DNA of 64,000 nt, taken from the NCBI GenBank assembly GCA_016800925.1, contig JABCPU010000303.1:1-64000 (forward strand). The letters are read 5' to 3'. The stretch comes from Suillus spraguei. Taxonomy: Eukaryota > Basidiomycota > Agaricomycetes > Boletales > Suillaceae. Shown here one piece after another: positions 11,951 to 23,714 of the stretch. Position 1 is the stretch's first letter; each line of letters starts with the position of its first letter. The position numbers were made by a program, and so were the translations under genes. The notes beneath the pieces were generated by a model. It ran no database searches, had not been told where the DNA came from, and saw only the letters and a program-made list of their open reading frames with translations.

Positions 11951-12610
11951 TTTAATGTGAGGCGTAGCTTTAGGCGAAAACCTCGTTCAGACTGGGCTTG
12001 ATTTTACTTGATTTTTGTTTAATCTGAAGCGTAGCTTTAGGCGAAAACCTCGTTCAGACTGGGCTTGACTTTGCTTTATTTTTGCTAATGAATTGTATGG
12101 TATTCGTTGACTATTGTATAGTACCGAGAACCGAGACACCGAGACACCGAGACAATACGTTTTTATCCTAAGCAACGAGAAAGCTAACTAAGCCTCTAAG
12201 GGGCGGGGGGGTGGTTTTGACTAACAACTTTAACAGGGGGGATCTAACGTATGGCAAGTCCTGTTATTGTTATACTTGACTATTGTATTGTTATTGTATT
12301 GTATGTTATCGTATAGTGTTGTCTTGTATAGTACTGTATTGTATGATATGGTGGTATATGGTGTTTGTTATCCTTGACTTGAGGCGTAGCTTTAGGCGAA
12401 AACCTTGTCAGGACTGGTCTTGACTTTGCTTTATTTTTGCGATTTTTACTATTGGATTGCTTGATTTTTGTTTAATCTGAAGCGTAGGTTTAGGCGAAAA
12501 CCTCGTCAGGACTGGGCTTGACTTTGCTTGATTTTTGTCTGATGTGAAGCGTAGCTTTGGCGAAAAACTCGTCAGGACTGGGCTTGACTTTGCTTGGCTG
12601 GCGCGCACCC
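11950..12610. repeat. Degenerate tandem repeat, ~68-bp unit
   Basis: About six imperfect units share the cores AGGCGAAAACCTCGTCAGGA and CTGGGCTTGACTTTGCTTGA. The array is interrupted by the 12131-12234 module and a TATTGTATTGTAT-rich stretch. The same unit forms a longer array at 31040-31650. Confidence 0.8.
12131..12234. repeat. ~104-bp GAGACACCGAGACA module, copy 1 of 3
   Basis: It begins with short CCGAGACA iterations, continues through AATACGTTTTTATCCTAAGC and ends after a G-rich run and CTAACAACTTTAAC. Related copies lie at 30697 and 31899. Confidence 0.75.
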
Positions 12611-12745
12611 TCTGCGCGCCGCGCGCACTGAGGATGGGGTGAACTCCCTGGCTTAGAAACTTTACCTCTGGCTGGCGCGCACCTTCTGCGCGCAGTGCGC
12701 CATGAATTTGGCAGGCGCGCATCCCTAGGACGGGGTGTACTCCCT
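12595..12745. repeat. GC-rich tandem duplication beside REV1
   Basis: Two imperfect ~80-bp units contain GGCTGGCGCGCAC, TGCGCGC and CTCCCTG-CTTAGAAACTT. The second unit provides the sequence that now terminates the REV1 reading frame. Confidence 0.7.
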
Positions 12746-12748
12746 GCC

Positions 12749-15634
12749 TTAGAAACTTAGGTCCAATGTAGGTAATGGACGTGATGGACCGGCCTGATTC
12801 TGGAGTGGATCTTCTGGCGAAGGGGGTTCAGTGATGATCATAGGCATTGGAATGGCGCCTTGTTCAGTGTTATCTTGTACATTCGTCTTGGAGCTTCTGG
12901 CTTGGAAGGGCAACTTCACTTGCCCAGGGTCGGTGGCGTCAGGTGGCGACGGCGTATCTAGCTTCTGTATCTGAATGCCTATTCCGCGCAGCTCTTTCGG
13001 ATCGAATCCCCAAGAACCCAGTAATGACCATGCGTGTTCGCCGATATCCTTTGGGTCGCTTGTAGCTCTACCGTTTGTGCTACTTAGCAGAGTTTGCTTG
13101 CTGAATGTCTCACAGATGCCGTGCCCCATGAACTAAACGGTGAACATTCATCAGCACCCAATTTAAATACAGCCCATCTTCCTGAATACCTTAGGTGGCT
13201 CAACAGGTGCACTTGGATCGCGTTTCATAATCTTCAAAGTCAAAGAACGTCCACACATGTTGATAGCATTCAATCTCCGGGAAACTTCTTCAGCATCTGG
13301 TGGATGAATGCCTTAGCTTGGTCGTCGTTCTCAAAACGTATTCCATACTAGGTAAAGTCAGAGATCAGCAAGTACACAACCAAAACTACTTATCAGCAAC
13401 TCATGTTGATATCACACAAGACAGACTTCCTCGGTTTGTCAGACTCGAGTTTTCGTTCATCAATGCCACGGATCGCATTGTACAAAGTTTCGCCAGTAGT
13501 CTTGCCAAGCGCATCGCACAGTGCGGTTTTACTTTTCTTAGCGAGTTCGCCGAGATTTGTGAGTCCGAGTTTCTCGTTCGCTTTCTGGCGTGTGGAATGT
13601 CCGAAACCGTGGAGATCGTCGATATCTAACGGCGCGAGAACCTGTTCCATATCTTCTGATTTTAAGTGAAATGATCCCGCAGGCTTGGCCTTGCGTGTCG
13701 CGATGCGAGCAAGTTGTATGTTCTCCGCGATGCCAATGCTGACTATAGCTTGTGTCAGTAAGTAATGTCGGACACATCAATGTGAAGAACCTTCGCAACC
13801 TGTTCCTCTGACCGTATTTGTTCTGCAAGGGACCTTGCCGGATCATCCACGAATGCTAAGGAAGACGGTCGAATAGCGCACCGGGAAACACTCGTGGTGA
13901 CCTCAATCAAAGCTTCGTCAACGGAGACAGCCTGGATATCATCCGCATGACGCATCAAAATGGTGTAGAAACGCAACGACAGCTGTTTGTATCTGATCTT
14001 TTATTGGATAGAGTATAATGAATGGAAAGACAAATACATACTTCTCGAACTCGTACGGTATAGTCATAAGATCAGGGCACAACCTACGTCCCTGCTGAAG
14101 GTTGAAGAGAGCTATCACTCGTAGCTCAATACATGAAAGAAATACGTGTGGCATACCTCATTCCATTCTTGATCCCAAATGACCTGGCTTCGTAGCTTGA
14201 ACTGGCTATTTCGCTTGTACTCGATGCACCCCCTGTGCTCCCTTGCGAGTGACAAACGACAACCGGTTTGCTTCGCAACTCAGGGTGACTCAGAAGGCCG
14301 ACGGAAACGAAAAAGCAATCAAAGTCGCAGTGCATCATAACACGCTTCAAGCTCGGGGCTTTTTCCTTTCCTTTCCTTTTTGATGGAGACCTCGCGGCGA
14401 GGTGCGCCCCACTCATGTTGGTACCACCACTCTTAGCCATGTCCTGAGTGTCGCCTATAGACTCATGTATCGACCAATTTTCAACTTCTTCTTGGGCTTG
14501 TTGAACCAAGTTTTTCAGCTCAGCTTTCCATGTGGACAGGTAGTGCAGTCGTGAGTGTTTGTAAAAACCCTCTACGAAATCTGGTGCCACAGAGGTATGT
14601 GCGGCTCTCCATTCATGATTAGCCATCACGTGCTCTGCTAGCGGGTTCGATGTATGAGCGGCGTATCCAGGGACGCGTGCAGCATCTTTGTACGTGCCAG
14701 GATCCGTCACATAGAGCGGTCGAGGTGAATAATGTGCCGAAGACGTGGGGTCACCAGCCTCAGGGGTGGCAGTGCCTGAATCAGGCGTTGCAGGGACCTC
14801 ACTTGATAGCTGTTCATGCTTACGCATACCAGAGCGTCCTGCTGTACGTAAATCCGTAGACAAATAACTTTGAGGCGTGTGCGCTCCTTGAGATTGCTCG
14901 ACCCTGGCCCCAGGTTTGAAAATGTAATTCCTCCAGTGAATTAGTGTCACTGCTGCGGCACTATCCACCAACCAACCAGGCCTCACGATCTTCATGTGCT
15001 TCCAATCTTTGATCTTCGTAGCCGTCAGTGAGCAAGTGATGATATGGGTCCTATGTAAGGAGTGATGAATCCCTCTGAGATGGCTGGAGTGATAGAAAAG
15101 GTGCAGGCACTAATGATTTCTTATCCAGGTAGGGCTGGAAAACACCCCCATGCATCACTATCAATTGACGTAGATCTTGAACTGAAGGATTTGTCCACCC
15201 GTTAATCTGTCAAAGTTGAGGCCCTGCATTCCTGCGGTAACAATGCAGATACGCACATATATTGAAAGACCACTAAAGATTTTTTTTCTGGCACCCACGT
15301 CTTGGCTTGCATCAAGGGTTGCATTTTATATCTGCAGTTTGGCGCACTTGCGATGCATGTACTCTCCGAAATGTCCAAAGCGAGATGCGCCGTAAATCTC
15401 AGGATTACCTTCAGTGTCACCAAGTCCATGGGTCAAGGTCCCGTGTGATGTCGCCCCAACTTGCTGCTCGTCACTTTCATCACGGAGACGCTTGCGATTC
15501 AGGGACTCTTGGGGAGCTGTGATTTGATCTCCGGGTAGCACCACGTTCCTGAGAGCCTCGAGGAACTCTGGATCACCGGGACCAAAAAGGTCGGAGGAAT
15601 CAGTAGACGCAGACGATTGAAATGGTTTCACCAT
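12749..15634 (-). CDS. DNA repair protein REV1 (Y-family polymerase), C-terminally truncated
   Basis: REV1 is a deoxycytidyl transferase that inserts dCMP opposite lesions and scaffolds translesion synthesis. The ATG at 15634 starts MVKPFQSS and leads to FGPGDPEFLEALRNVVLPGD and an RFGHFGEYM motif. A BRCT domain follows over exons at about 15300-14930, including INGWTNPSVQDL, HGGVFQPYLD and KIVRPGWLVDS. The palm starts with MMHCDFDCFF (catalytic Asp) and continues through SSSYEARSFGIKNGM; a later exon holds the AVSVDEALIEVT catalytic Asp-Glu. The helix-hairpin-helix and little-finger exons (13700-12760) include DDLHGFGHSTR and LRGIGIQIQKL. The frame then stops at TLDLSF, about 60 residues past the little finger, where the GC-rich repeats begin. 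The ubiquitin-binding motifs and the C-terminal domain that binds REV7 and other polymerases are missing. Catalytic exons look intact. Confidence 0.93.
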
Positions 15635-15853
15635 CAACCTCCGTAAGGCAATACAATGATTTAGGAAGAGGCAAGCATGTGGTCTCCGTGTCCTGTACGA
15701 CAACCCGGTAACCAGTGAAGCAAGCGTTGTTTGTCTTTATTTGTTGGAGGTCCAACAAATTGCAAATAAACCACTCCACTCCACATTGCCATGTGGGTTA
15801 GCAGGCACGTTAACGTAGAATAAGTAGGCTCTTCAGACTATCGCTATGATACA

Positions 15854-17322
15854 TTATAAACACTGTACAACAATAGACACATCATCTAACCAAGGTGAGT
15901 CCATGTTCAAAGTCAGAACACGAGATACGCTCTTCGGATCATTACCAAGCGCCTGCCAAAGCAGTCGGAGGGCCAGACTCTTTTCATCTAGCTCTCTTGA
16001 GTTACTGCGTGCGGCTGCACGAGCCCACTGATCAACAATCGCACGTTGATTTGTGCCACATATGTCTGTGAACCCATCTGAACAGAGTATAAGATATTTG
16101 CGAGGAGCTCGGGGGGATGGATCAAGGGGATAATGCGTGACTTCCGGCGTGGACGAAATATATGGAGGCGTATGGTTCCTCATCAAGAATTCTTCCCAAG
16201 GAGATGTGTCGTGCTGACCAGGATATAAATTATAGAGAATACGTCGGGTGAACTCGGGTGGTTGTTTGAAGGGGGTGTCTCCCAGACCTGTTCAATCATC
16301 GAGTAGGTCAGCGGATAGTAAAGTATGAAAATATGAATGTAACATGCATCGAAAGGGTGCAATAGCTCCAAGCACACGACTATCCACAATACACTCCGGC
16401 TCACCAGGGTGCTCATTCATGACGCGCTGGACCTCAAGCGGATTTTCCCCGTTATGAAATTGCGTCAAAACTTCCACGTTCCACGATTTTTGATCAGTCT
16501 CTGAGACCATCACTTGAATTCAAAAGTTAGCCGTCACGATGGACAATATCGTCACGCTTTACGTACGTCCTTGGCAGTCACCCAGGTTGGCAAGCCATAG
16601 ATTTTGGTGATCAGGGTCAACAAGAGCTACGAGTGCAGTAGTACCATACATACACAGCCTTGCCTTCGTGTAATTTTGGCCTCCGGAAAGTTGATCATCG
16701 AGAACTTCCTGGATCTGCAAGTCCGACAAGCGAGATAAAGATGACAAACCGTCCGGGAAAAGTTCCAGGACGTCATTGGCGATGGCGTCATCAAAAGCGC
16801 GAATGGCCATCGAAAACATGTCCGCAATTAAAGGTGGCGGTACAACACGGTCACCGTGTTTCCGAGTGATCAACTCCAAGTGTTCCCGCACAATGATAGG
16901 CATGTGATGGGCCACATGCTCAACGGTATGGCTACCCAGGTGACCTGTGGATAATTCCTGGTAATGACACAATGCAATGACCAAGCACATTCTCAAAACT
17001 TGTGCCTACCATCAAAAACTGCAGACAGGGTCCAAACGCGTCCCTGAATATGTATCTGCTGAATTGCATAACGGTCTTGCGAGGGAGTCTCAGCGCAAGG
17101 TTGGAAGTTGAGGGCATCTGCACGCCACCGTCCCGTCGGGTCAAATTTGACGCTGTGGAGGTTGGAGGCTGCCGCCAGGTGATCCCAGGCAGCGTCATGG
17201 TTCAAATTTCGAAAGGGACGTGGCCAATCATCTGTAGGACTACACAGATTGCCAGGGATATCGCCGAAGGAGGCAAACGATGTAGGACCGGTATAGCAGG
17301 AGCATTCGGGGCTTCCACCCAT
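15854..17322 (-). CDS. PP2C-type protein serine/threonine phosphatase
   Basis: Metal-dependent PPM phosphatase. The start is set at MGGSPECSCYTG (17322); a further upstream exon is possible. Exon 1 carries DRYAIQ and ends AVFDG; the intron at about 17009-16948 joins to HLGSHTVEHV, restoring the family's FDGHxG metal-binding motif. The next exon contains TTALVALVD and LWLANLGDCQ. Then come FHNGENPLEVQRV, EHPGEPECIV and RVLGAIAPFR, followed by LGDTPFKQPPEF, ILCSDGFTD and a final DSPWLDDVSIVV. All PP2C motifs are in order and no stop interrupts them. One intron (about 16347-16290) may use a GC donor, since the in-frame join falls at GAT|GCATGT. The layout resembles the mitochondrial pyruvate dehydrogenase phosphatase type, but I see no clear targeting peptide, so substrate and location are open. 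Confidence 0.88.
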
Positions 17323-17572
17323 GAGGCGCCAGTCACAAAAGAAGTAAGCGCAGGAGAAATGTGGGGAAGCGGAATCCCCACTTTGTTGTCGGACCGCTTA
17401 TAAGTCGTTGCTGCTGTCATGTGCAGTACTGGGCTTTAAAGTTCAACATTAATTACAGCAGTTTGCATAATAAGAGAGGCCGGCGGTATTTTCCAAAAAA
17501 GCGTGCATTTGTTTTCGAAAAGTAGTCCTACAAAGATCGATTTTTATCTCAACAACGAAGCAAGCTATTTAC

Positions 17573-17878
17573 ATGGTCCAAGCGACAAAACTGATCAGAA
17601 AAATCGAACGCAGACGACCAGCGAAAAAACCAAGCGATTTGGTGAAGTTGGTGGTCACCTGCTCTCAGAGCCAACAGTCTACAACAACACTTTTTTCTCC
17701 GGTCAAACGTCTCCCTTACCCCACTATGAAAGGTCACACATCGTCGCAAGAACTATGCGAAATTATCATCCGAATGCTACCACTCCTTGACACGTCTGAA
17801 ATCATGGCATACACTGGTCAAAGCAAATCGACAATAGAAAGGATTGCGCGATGCTATAAATTGACTGGGAAGCCGTAG
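17573..17878 (+). mobile_element. Transposase N-terminal HTH fragment
   Basis: The C-terminal half of this ~100-residue frame reads as a helix-turn-helix of the kind opening basidiomycete DDE transposases: EIIIRMLPLLDTSEIMAYTG followed by SKSTIERIARCYKLTGKP. It stops at once, and the catalytic DDE portion is not found in the next 300 bases. It is a truncated relic. The transposon superfamily is inferred from the HTH only. Nothing else was recognised at 17323-17572 or 17879-18304. Confidence 0.6.
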
Positions 17879-18304
17879 AAAGTTAGAGGGGTAAGAATGG
17901 TAGAACTCGAATGATGGACTTGGAAGATATCGAGGTGCGTCCATATTCAATCTCTTTCTGTGCAAATTCTGACATATAAAAGTGCTAGATCTACAGACGA
18001 CTCCAACGACATGCCTCAGACTCCATTCGGGGATGTACTCCAGATCGGTGGAGCTCTGATCTTAAGTCTGAGGTTGACGCATTCAAATATGACTCTCCAG
18101 CCTTTTACTCGCTGACTAGCGCCATAAAATGATAGGCATACATACAAAGATCTAAGGCATGCTCACGGTCTGAAATGAAGGTCCACGCTGACGATAGAAA
18201 TGGTGGACATGCCCACTTCTGCGCATCCTTCAGGTGTCAACTTAAAGCGAAATACGACACTTGAAAAGACGGAGGGACAAGACGTAAAGTACCAGCACAA
18301 CACT

Positions 18305-18957
18305 TTACTCAATCGCAACCGCATTGCTGAGCGCTTCGGTGACAGGGACGAGATAGAAGATAGGTCGAGTGCCAACCATAGTGATGCACGGAATAGTCAT
18401 GGCATCAAGGGGGGGAGTGATCTGAGGATCCGTTTCTCATTGTTGTCTTGATACGCGGCAATCGCTTCTGCAATGACCTGTGGTTCTGGATAAGACCTAC
18501 TGAATACGGTTTTGTCATCTTGCAAAACAAGCAAGATCATCGATCGCAGATCGAGCAGACACACATCTGTTTCGGCAACTCGCTGGTTATCGCCACAGAT
18601 CCGTAGTGTAATATTATGACGTGCGGTGAGGATTAAGCCACGTTCAACGAAGCTGAGTATCTGGAGAGTTTTCTGAGCAAACGCGTCAATGAAACTTTCT
18701 TGAGTGACATTGGTAGCCAGGTCAAGATGGCCTAGATATTCGAAAACGGCGTCTGAGATATTCTCGTCATTGAGGCTGGGATTAAGGAGGGATGGATCTA
18801 CACCCCCCAAGGGCGTTCCATGGTTTTGACGAAAAAACTGTTCAGGCGACTGAGGCGTGACGGTGATGTTGTATGCCATGAGATCGTTGAAAGTCCAATC
18901 ACTACCAGACTTTGCAGACCGGATAAGGCGAGCACCGTCAACCATTTGCGATTGCAC
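18305..18957 (-). pseudogene. Frameshifted member of a mushroom-expanded, nuclease-like protein family
   Basis: The frame from MQSQMVDGARL contains AYNITVTPQSPEQFF, a core reading ETDVCLLD, then LLVLQDDK and EPQVIAEAIAAYQDNN. Similar proteins are abundant in agaricomycetes but uncharacterised. The spaced Asp and (E/D)xK pattern (TDV...QDDK) resembles a PD-(D/E)XK nuclease core, which is my inference. The frame ends at SLPPLMP, but the next frame continues the family (LDAMTIPCITMVGTRPIF, then LVPVTEALSNAVAIE) to a stop at 18305. The switch lies in a run of seven C residues (minus strand) at about 18409-18415. The tail is shorter than usual, so it is broken or misassembled. The start may lie in an unseen upstream exon. 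Confidence 0.6.
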
Positions 18958-19194
18958 CTTTTAGGAGGGAGATCAGAGGAATATTAAGAACCCTATGATA
19001 TTGATGAGCAAAACTCTCTCACCTAAGACCTAGCTGTTTCGTGTTTACTTGAGAGTTGTACAACAAGGGGCCATCAGCAAAACCGGAACCAGAGTTGTCC
19101 GGCAGCTCCCGGGAGGACTCTCACGCCACGTTGCTGACTTCACCATCGGTTGTCTTACATGACTCTGTGAATGTGTCAAATATTTTATCAAAAA

Positions 19195-19653
19195 TTATTC
19201 GGAGACCAATAATATTTGAGTCTTAATAAGCCGTTGCTTTATTGAGCATCTTAAGCTTATACTATCATTACAGGGAGCAGACTCGGAAAGAACGTCACCT
19301 CGGGAACAACAGATACGATTCAAAAGTACAATGACGTCTTCGATAGGCTTATGCAAAGCTTCTGGGACCAGGTTGCTTCCGATGTAGTCATACCCGTCCA
19401 TGACATAGCTATACATGTCCATGATATGGGTAAGTGTTCGAACGTCCTCGTCACTTGGCATATATTCACACCTTTTTAGAAGAAATCGGGCCTCGGCGGT
19501 ATGATATTGCAGATGGCGCAGGACTAGATGCCAGAATGAAGGGACGCGCACGGAAATCCTATCCCAGATCACGGACTGGGTCAGCAGCACTGGGGACAAC
19601 GTTCCAGGCGTGCTGCGGATATCTGGCCCTGCAGGCAAAGACAAATCGGCCAT
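19195..19653 (-). CDS. Hypothetical protein, 152 aa, helical
   Basis: A single open frame, MADLSLPAG to ILLVSE, includes LLKRCEYMPSDEDVRTLTHI and ALHKPIEDVIVLLNRICCSR. It resembles uncharacterised basidiomycete proteins and may be one exon of a longer gene or a fragment. No domain is recognised. It lies next to the nuclease-like pseudogene on the same strand, and the 19,000-19,190 spacer shows nothing clear. Confidence 0.4.
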   Translation of the reverse strand: MADLSLPAGPDIRSTPGTLSPVLLTQSVIWDRISVRVPSFWHLVLRHLQYHTAEARFLLKRCEYMPSDEDVRTLTHIMDMYSYVMDGYDYIGSNLVPEALHKPIEDVIVLLNRICCSRGDVLSESAPCNDSISLRCSIKQRLIKTQILLVSE

Positions 19654-19825
19654 CGCCCTTTGGTCGGTGCTCTCTTTGTTGGCGCTCTCTTTGATTGGCG
19701 TTCGGGTTCCTGTTCGTGGACGCCAATGTCAAGAAAACACATCTCCTACTCTTGATTAAGGTGCGTCATTCTTGTCTGGTGTGGTCGCTACTTACGTGGC
19801 GGCCGTCAGGCCATCGCCCTTTTTA

Positions 19826-20175
19826 ATGCAAATTAACATGAGGAGGAAATTATGCGTGTCCAAAAATGCTGGAGGGCAAACTGTAACCAGCGAGACCGTC
19901 CTTCAGCTCCCACTCACTTACTACGGTCCAAGTGTGAGTGGTTTTGTTTGCACATTCGTTTCTATGGCCGAAGAAATGTGTTTCAAGATAACTATACATT
20001 GTGTACTATACTGATGCCCTCACCTTCCAGATTCCCTCAGGCAGTACGGCGCTTGGACTTACGGTGGTCTCACCTCGCCAGCAGCTTCCACTTCCTCTCT
20101 AACGTCCTCTCTAACCGTGACATCCTCCACCTTCACCCCAACATCATCCTATCTGCATCGTCTTCATCATCCTAT
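19826..20175 (+). repeat. Inverted copy of the gene fragment at 28596-28950
   Basis: About 350 bp here match, in reverse orientation and with scattered differences, the sequence at 28596-28950. Shared landmarks include CTCACTTACTACGGTCC, TTTCTATGGCCGAAGAAATG and CGGTGGTCTCACCTCGCCAG. The shared part looks like exons of a degraded protein-coding gene and ends just before the 45-bp element at 20247. Confidence 0.75.
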
Positions 20176-20239
20176 CAGTCTACATCTACATCCCCTTCCA
20201 CCTCTGCAACATCAAATCATTTTTTGAACGCAATTGCCT

Positions 20240-20294
20240 ATGTCATACTAGGACGACTACAGGGGCGCGGACGAAAGACCGTACACCATAGAAT
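20240..20294 (+). repeat. 45-bp terminal element, solo direct copy
   Basis: ACTAGGACGACTACAGGGGC and the following GCGGACGAAAGACCGTACAC CATAG form the same sequence that flanks the XRN1 fragment. Both this copy and the one at 20589 are preceded by ATGTCAT and followed by AATA. Confidence 0.8.
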
Positions 20295-20588
20295 ACATAG
20301 GTCAAGTTAATAAAATATAATATCATCTCAACCATCCTCGATATTAGCCTCTTCTCCCTTAAGGTACAAGCCCTTTTCCAGTGCTAAACGCATCTGCCCA
20401 GCGCACGTCAGCAAATGCTGACGTGGCTCGAACATATGCGAACGACACCTGAAGGCGCCAGAGTGAGCGAAAAGGAGTGGAGGTACAGGCGAGAGCAGAC
20501 ACACGGCTTGCTAAGTATACAAGTCCCTTTCGTGAACCGTCCATCGTTGTAGGCGTTCGATGACAGCATCATACATGTCATCCACAGA
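20295..20588. other. Spacer between two copies of the 45-bp element
   Basis: There is no convincing gene. A short inverted motif (GCACGTCAGCAAATGCTGACGT) lies near 20403-20424. Confidence 0.3.
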
Positions 20589-20595
20589 TCCTACA

Positions 20596-20642
20596 TGTCA
20601 TACTAGGACGACTACAGGGGCGCGGACGAAAGACCGTACACC
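20596..20642 (+). repeat. Left terminal inverted repeat of the XRN1-containing element
   Basis: The 45-bp sequence ACTAGGACGACTACAGGGGC...CACCATAG sits immediately before the first XRN1-like codons. Its inverted copy lies at about 23715-23760 with one or two mismatches. Confidence 0.8.
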
Positions 20643-23600
20643 ATAGAATATGTGGACTCGAATTGGTTCAAAGGAAAGCGGAGCAAACACGTAGAAGAAA
20701 TGGAACTTGCTCGCATGCGTGCTAAGCTTGGTACAGTTTTCCATTCTTCCTGTCGACAACTAACAATTAGTTCATGTTAGTTCTTACGCGCCCTCAACGA
20801 GACATTTTTGATCAAGTACAGCAGTTTGTATTGCAAAACTCCAGGAAACCCTTACAGCACCGTACTGCGGCCCTGACAATGCCTGATACGTTTCCCGCTC
20901 GGGAACGGAAGTTCATCAGCACCCTGGCGGAGGAGTTGCATCTGTCGGTTACATGGAATGAGTACGATGAAGAGGATCAAAATCTTGTCACATGGCGGCT
21001 CCCAGGATTTTTGGACGAACCCTTGGCAGAAACTGATCCAGAGCAGGCTAACGGAGACAGTAATAGTGAGAGCGAGTAGGAAGATGTGGAGGAAGATGAT
21101 GATGAAGGTAGGGCTGCAGTAGATCGAGTGTCAAAGAAATTCGACAAGGCCCCTGTGGTGGATGATGAAGAAGGTGGGGGTTTTGACGCACGACATGAAC
21201 AATCCATCAACGACAAAATGTCCGAATGGAAGAGAGGATATTACAAGGTGCGTCCCCGCCTTGTATACCGTTCGTCAGACCAACCGGTTGCACGACAGGA
21301 GAAACTTGGAATCTCCTATGATGACCCTAAAGAGATGGACGACTTGATATACCGCTACGCAGAGGGTCTACAATGGGTTATGCATCACTATTACAGTGGG
21401 ATCGCCTCCTGGGGCTGGTTTTACAATTACCATCACGCCCCGCGGATATCTGGTACTTTTTACATTCCCTGTCCTCATTGTGCTATGTTCACATTTTCTT
21501 CAAGATTTACGCGACCTTGGTGACAAGTCGTTCATGTTCGAGCTGTGTAAACCTTTCCGTCCTTTCGAACAACTGATGGGCTTCCTCCCGTCTGCAAGCA
21601 TGGAACATATTCCGATAGCATATCAAGTATGTTCAGTGGCCTGTGTCATGCATTAGACTAATCAACCATAGGACCTAATGCACGATCCAAATCCACCGAT
21701 ATTGGACTTTTACCCTCTTGAATTTGAGCAAGACTTAAATGGAAAGAAGCAAGAATGGGAAGCAATCGTTAAGATTCCCTTAATTGATGAGCAGCGGCTG
21801 TTACGAGCAATGAAATGTGAGTAGCAAATTCCGCTTTTTGGTTGTAGTTCGTCATCGTCCCATTTGTGCAGCTCGAGAACATAGGTTGACCCCAGAGGAA
21901 CGCCGCCGCAATGGGTTTGGAACCAGTACCAAATTTATCTTCAGTCCTGGAGAGTCCACAGTCTATCCTTCATCGTTACCGGATTTCTTCCCTCCTATAT
22001 ATCGTTGCACATGTAAGATGGAATCCTTCGACCTTCCAACTCTTGATGGACTCCATCTCGTCCCTGGACTATGCGAAGGTGTATGCCTCGGTGCAAAAGC
22101 TCTCGCTGGATTCCCTTTGTGGGTACATTACCCCACACAGCACAACTAGGCTTTCACGGTGTCAATGTACACGGTTCGTTCCGAAAGCCGCAACAAGTCA
22201 ATGGCAGTTCACATACAAAATCCTCACGAAAACCGCAAGGTAGAGGATATCGCCCAGGAAATGGTTGGCAAACGCACTTTCATCGGTTGGCCTTTCTTGC
22301 AAGAAGGGCTGGTCACGGCCGTGTCCGATTCATTGTTCAAGTACGAGAAGTTGGTACTCGTGCCTGGTACTCTGGCGAAGGTTGTTTCCAATCCGCATTC
22401 CCACCAGAGCTTGAGCCATTGGAAGGGAAAAGCTGAACGGATTGAGACGCTATATTCGAAGAGATGTGGAGTGATTACTGGTGCACGTCCGTCCGCTAAA
22501 AGGTGCGTGCTGGTACTTTATGGACGTCCGCTCTTTACACATTCGTGCAGGTTTGAAACGCTTAGAATCAGGCGCATTGGTTAAAGACTACGAAGGACCC
22601 GAAAAAGAACTCGAACAAGCCGTCCAGATGGTCATTTCAGAAGTTGCATCCGAAGATCCCAGGTTCATCGAGAAGGATGCTCCACCTCTGTCGGAGGAAT
22701 TTCCTGACGGAACGAACATTTTCTTCCTTGGCGAACACGCGTATGGTGTGGCTGCCCAGGTGTCTTCAACTACTGACAGCGCTTTGTCTGTTGTTCTGGC
22801 AGTATGTCACAATGCCCTACCACAATTTATCTTTCTAAATGATCTCGTAGTTCTTCCTTTCAGATAATACGGAGAATAACAAGTTCAAGATTATTGTTGA
22901 TAGTCGTATTTCACAGCACTACTTGCCATCGTTCAAAGCAGCTTCCACAATCGGAATGTCACCCAGAGCGCTCTCCAAAATCACGTCAAGCTTCATGGTT
23001 CCCTCCGATCATCAAAAGAACAATCTCGGACTGAGCATCAAGTTCGAGGCCAAGGGCTTGAAAGTTATTGACTACTCACGGAAGGCTGGTCGTTATTGGG
23101 AGTTTAGCGAGAAGGCAGTTGACCTCATTCGTGAATATAAGGTTGGTCCTGTCTGGACCAAGGGGGCGACAAGCTGTTGGATTTGCCCGACAATTCCTTG
23201 ATCTCATCTCTAGGATGATAGATATGGCTTGCGCTACGGACATCTTTGACTTTCACGCTGATGCTGGGGTCAAGGAAGTAAAGTCGTGGTTCAAATCGAA
23301 GGGGGTCCGAGATCTTGAGCCAGTTTCCCTATTCTCGGACAGCCTAGCGAAGGTATGGAATCGTCGTTTATCCCGAGTCACGTTTCATTCAAAACTGTCT
23401 TGAGAGCACTGTCAAAGAAATTGAACAGGCTGCCGATGACATCAATAAGAACAGGTCCAAAGCTGGAATCAAGAAAGCCATTGTGAAGAATATCAATATC
23501 CCTCGTCACGCAGTTCTAAAACCATCGCACGCTATCTATCAACTCCAGAACCAGCGCTTTGCCTTGGGAGACAGGGTAACTATGGTTCAAGATTCAGGTG

Positions 23601-23706
23601 GAGTTCCGTTGTCTGCAAAGGGTGTTGTCGTTGGGTTGAATACAAAGTCGATGGATGTCGTGTGGGATGTGCCATTTATGTCTGGTACAACGCTTGGGGA
23701 CAAGTA
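20643..23706 (+). pseudogene. XRN1 (5'-3' exoribonuclease) fragment, broken and lacking the N-terminal nuclease domain
   Basis: XRN1 degrades decapped mRNA in the cytoplasm. The fragment begins at EYVDSNWFKGKRSKHVEEME, the segment after the catalytic CR1/CR2 regions, and runs through RERKFISTLAEELHLSVTWN, ISYDDPKEM, WVMHHYYSGIASWGWFYNYH, FRPFEQLMGFLPSAS, DFYPLEFEQDLNGKKQEWEA and EMVGKRTFIGWPFLQEGLVT to VVWDVPFMSGTTLGDK. Introns are retained (for example about 21628-21671 and 22501-22550), so this is a DNA-level copy. Lesions include an in-frame TAG at 21077-21079 in the acidic stretch and frame changes around 22120-22190. Both the conserved N-terminal nuclease half and the usual C-terminus are absent. 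The ends coincide with the inverted 45-bp elements. Confidence 0.88.
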
Positions 23707-23714
23707 GGTGGAAC

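Noticed and set aside
20643..20700. Reading the 45-bp repeat itself as the native XRN1 start (ATGTCATAC...)
   Set aside because: An in-frame TAG follows the ATG, a solo copy exists at 20240 without XRN1, and the inverted copy lies at the other end; it is better explained as a repeat.
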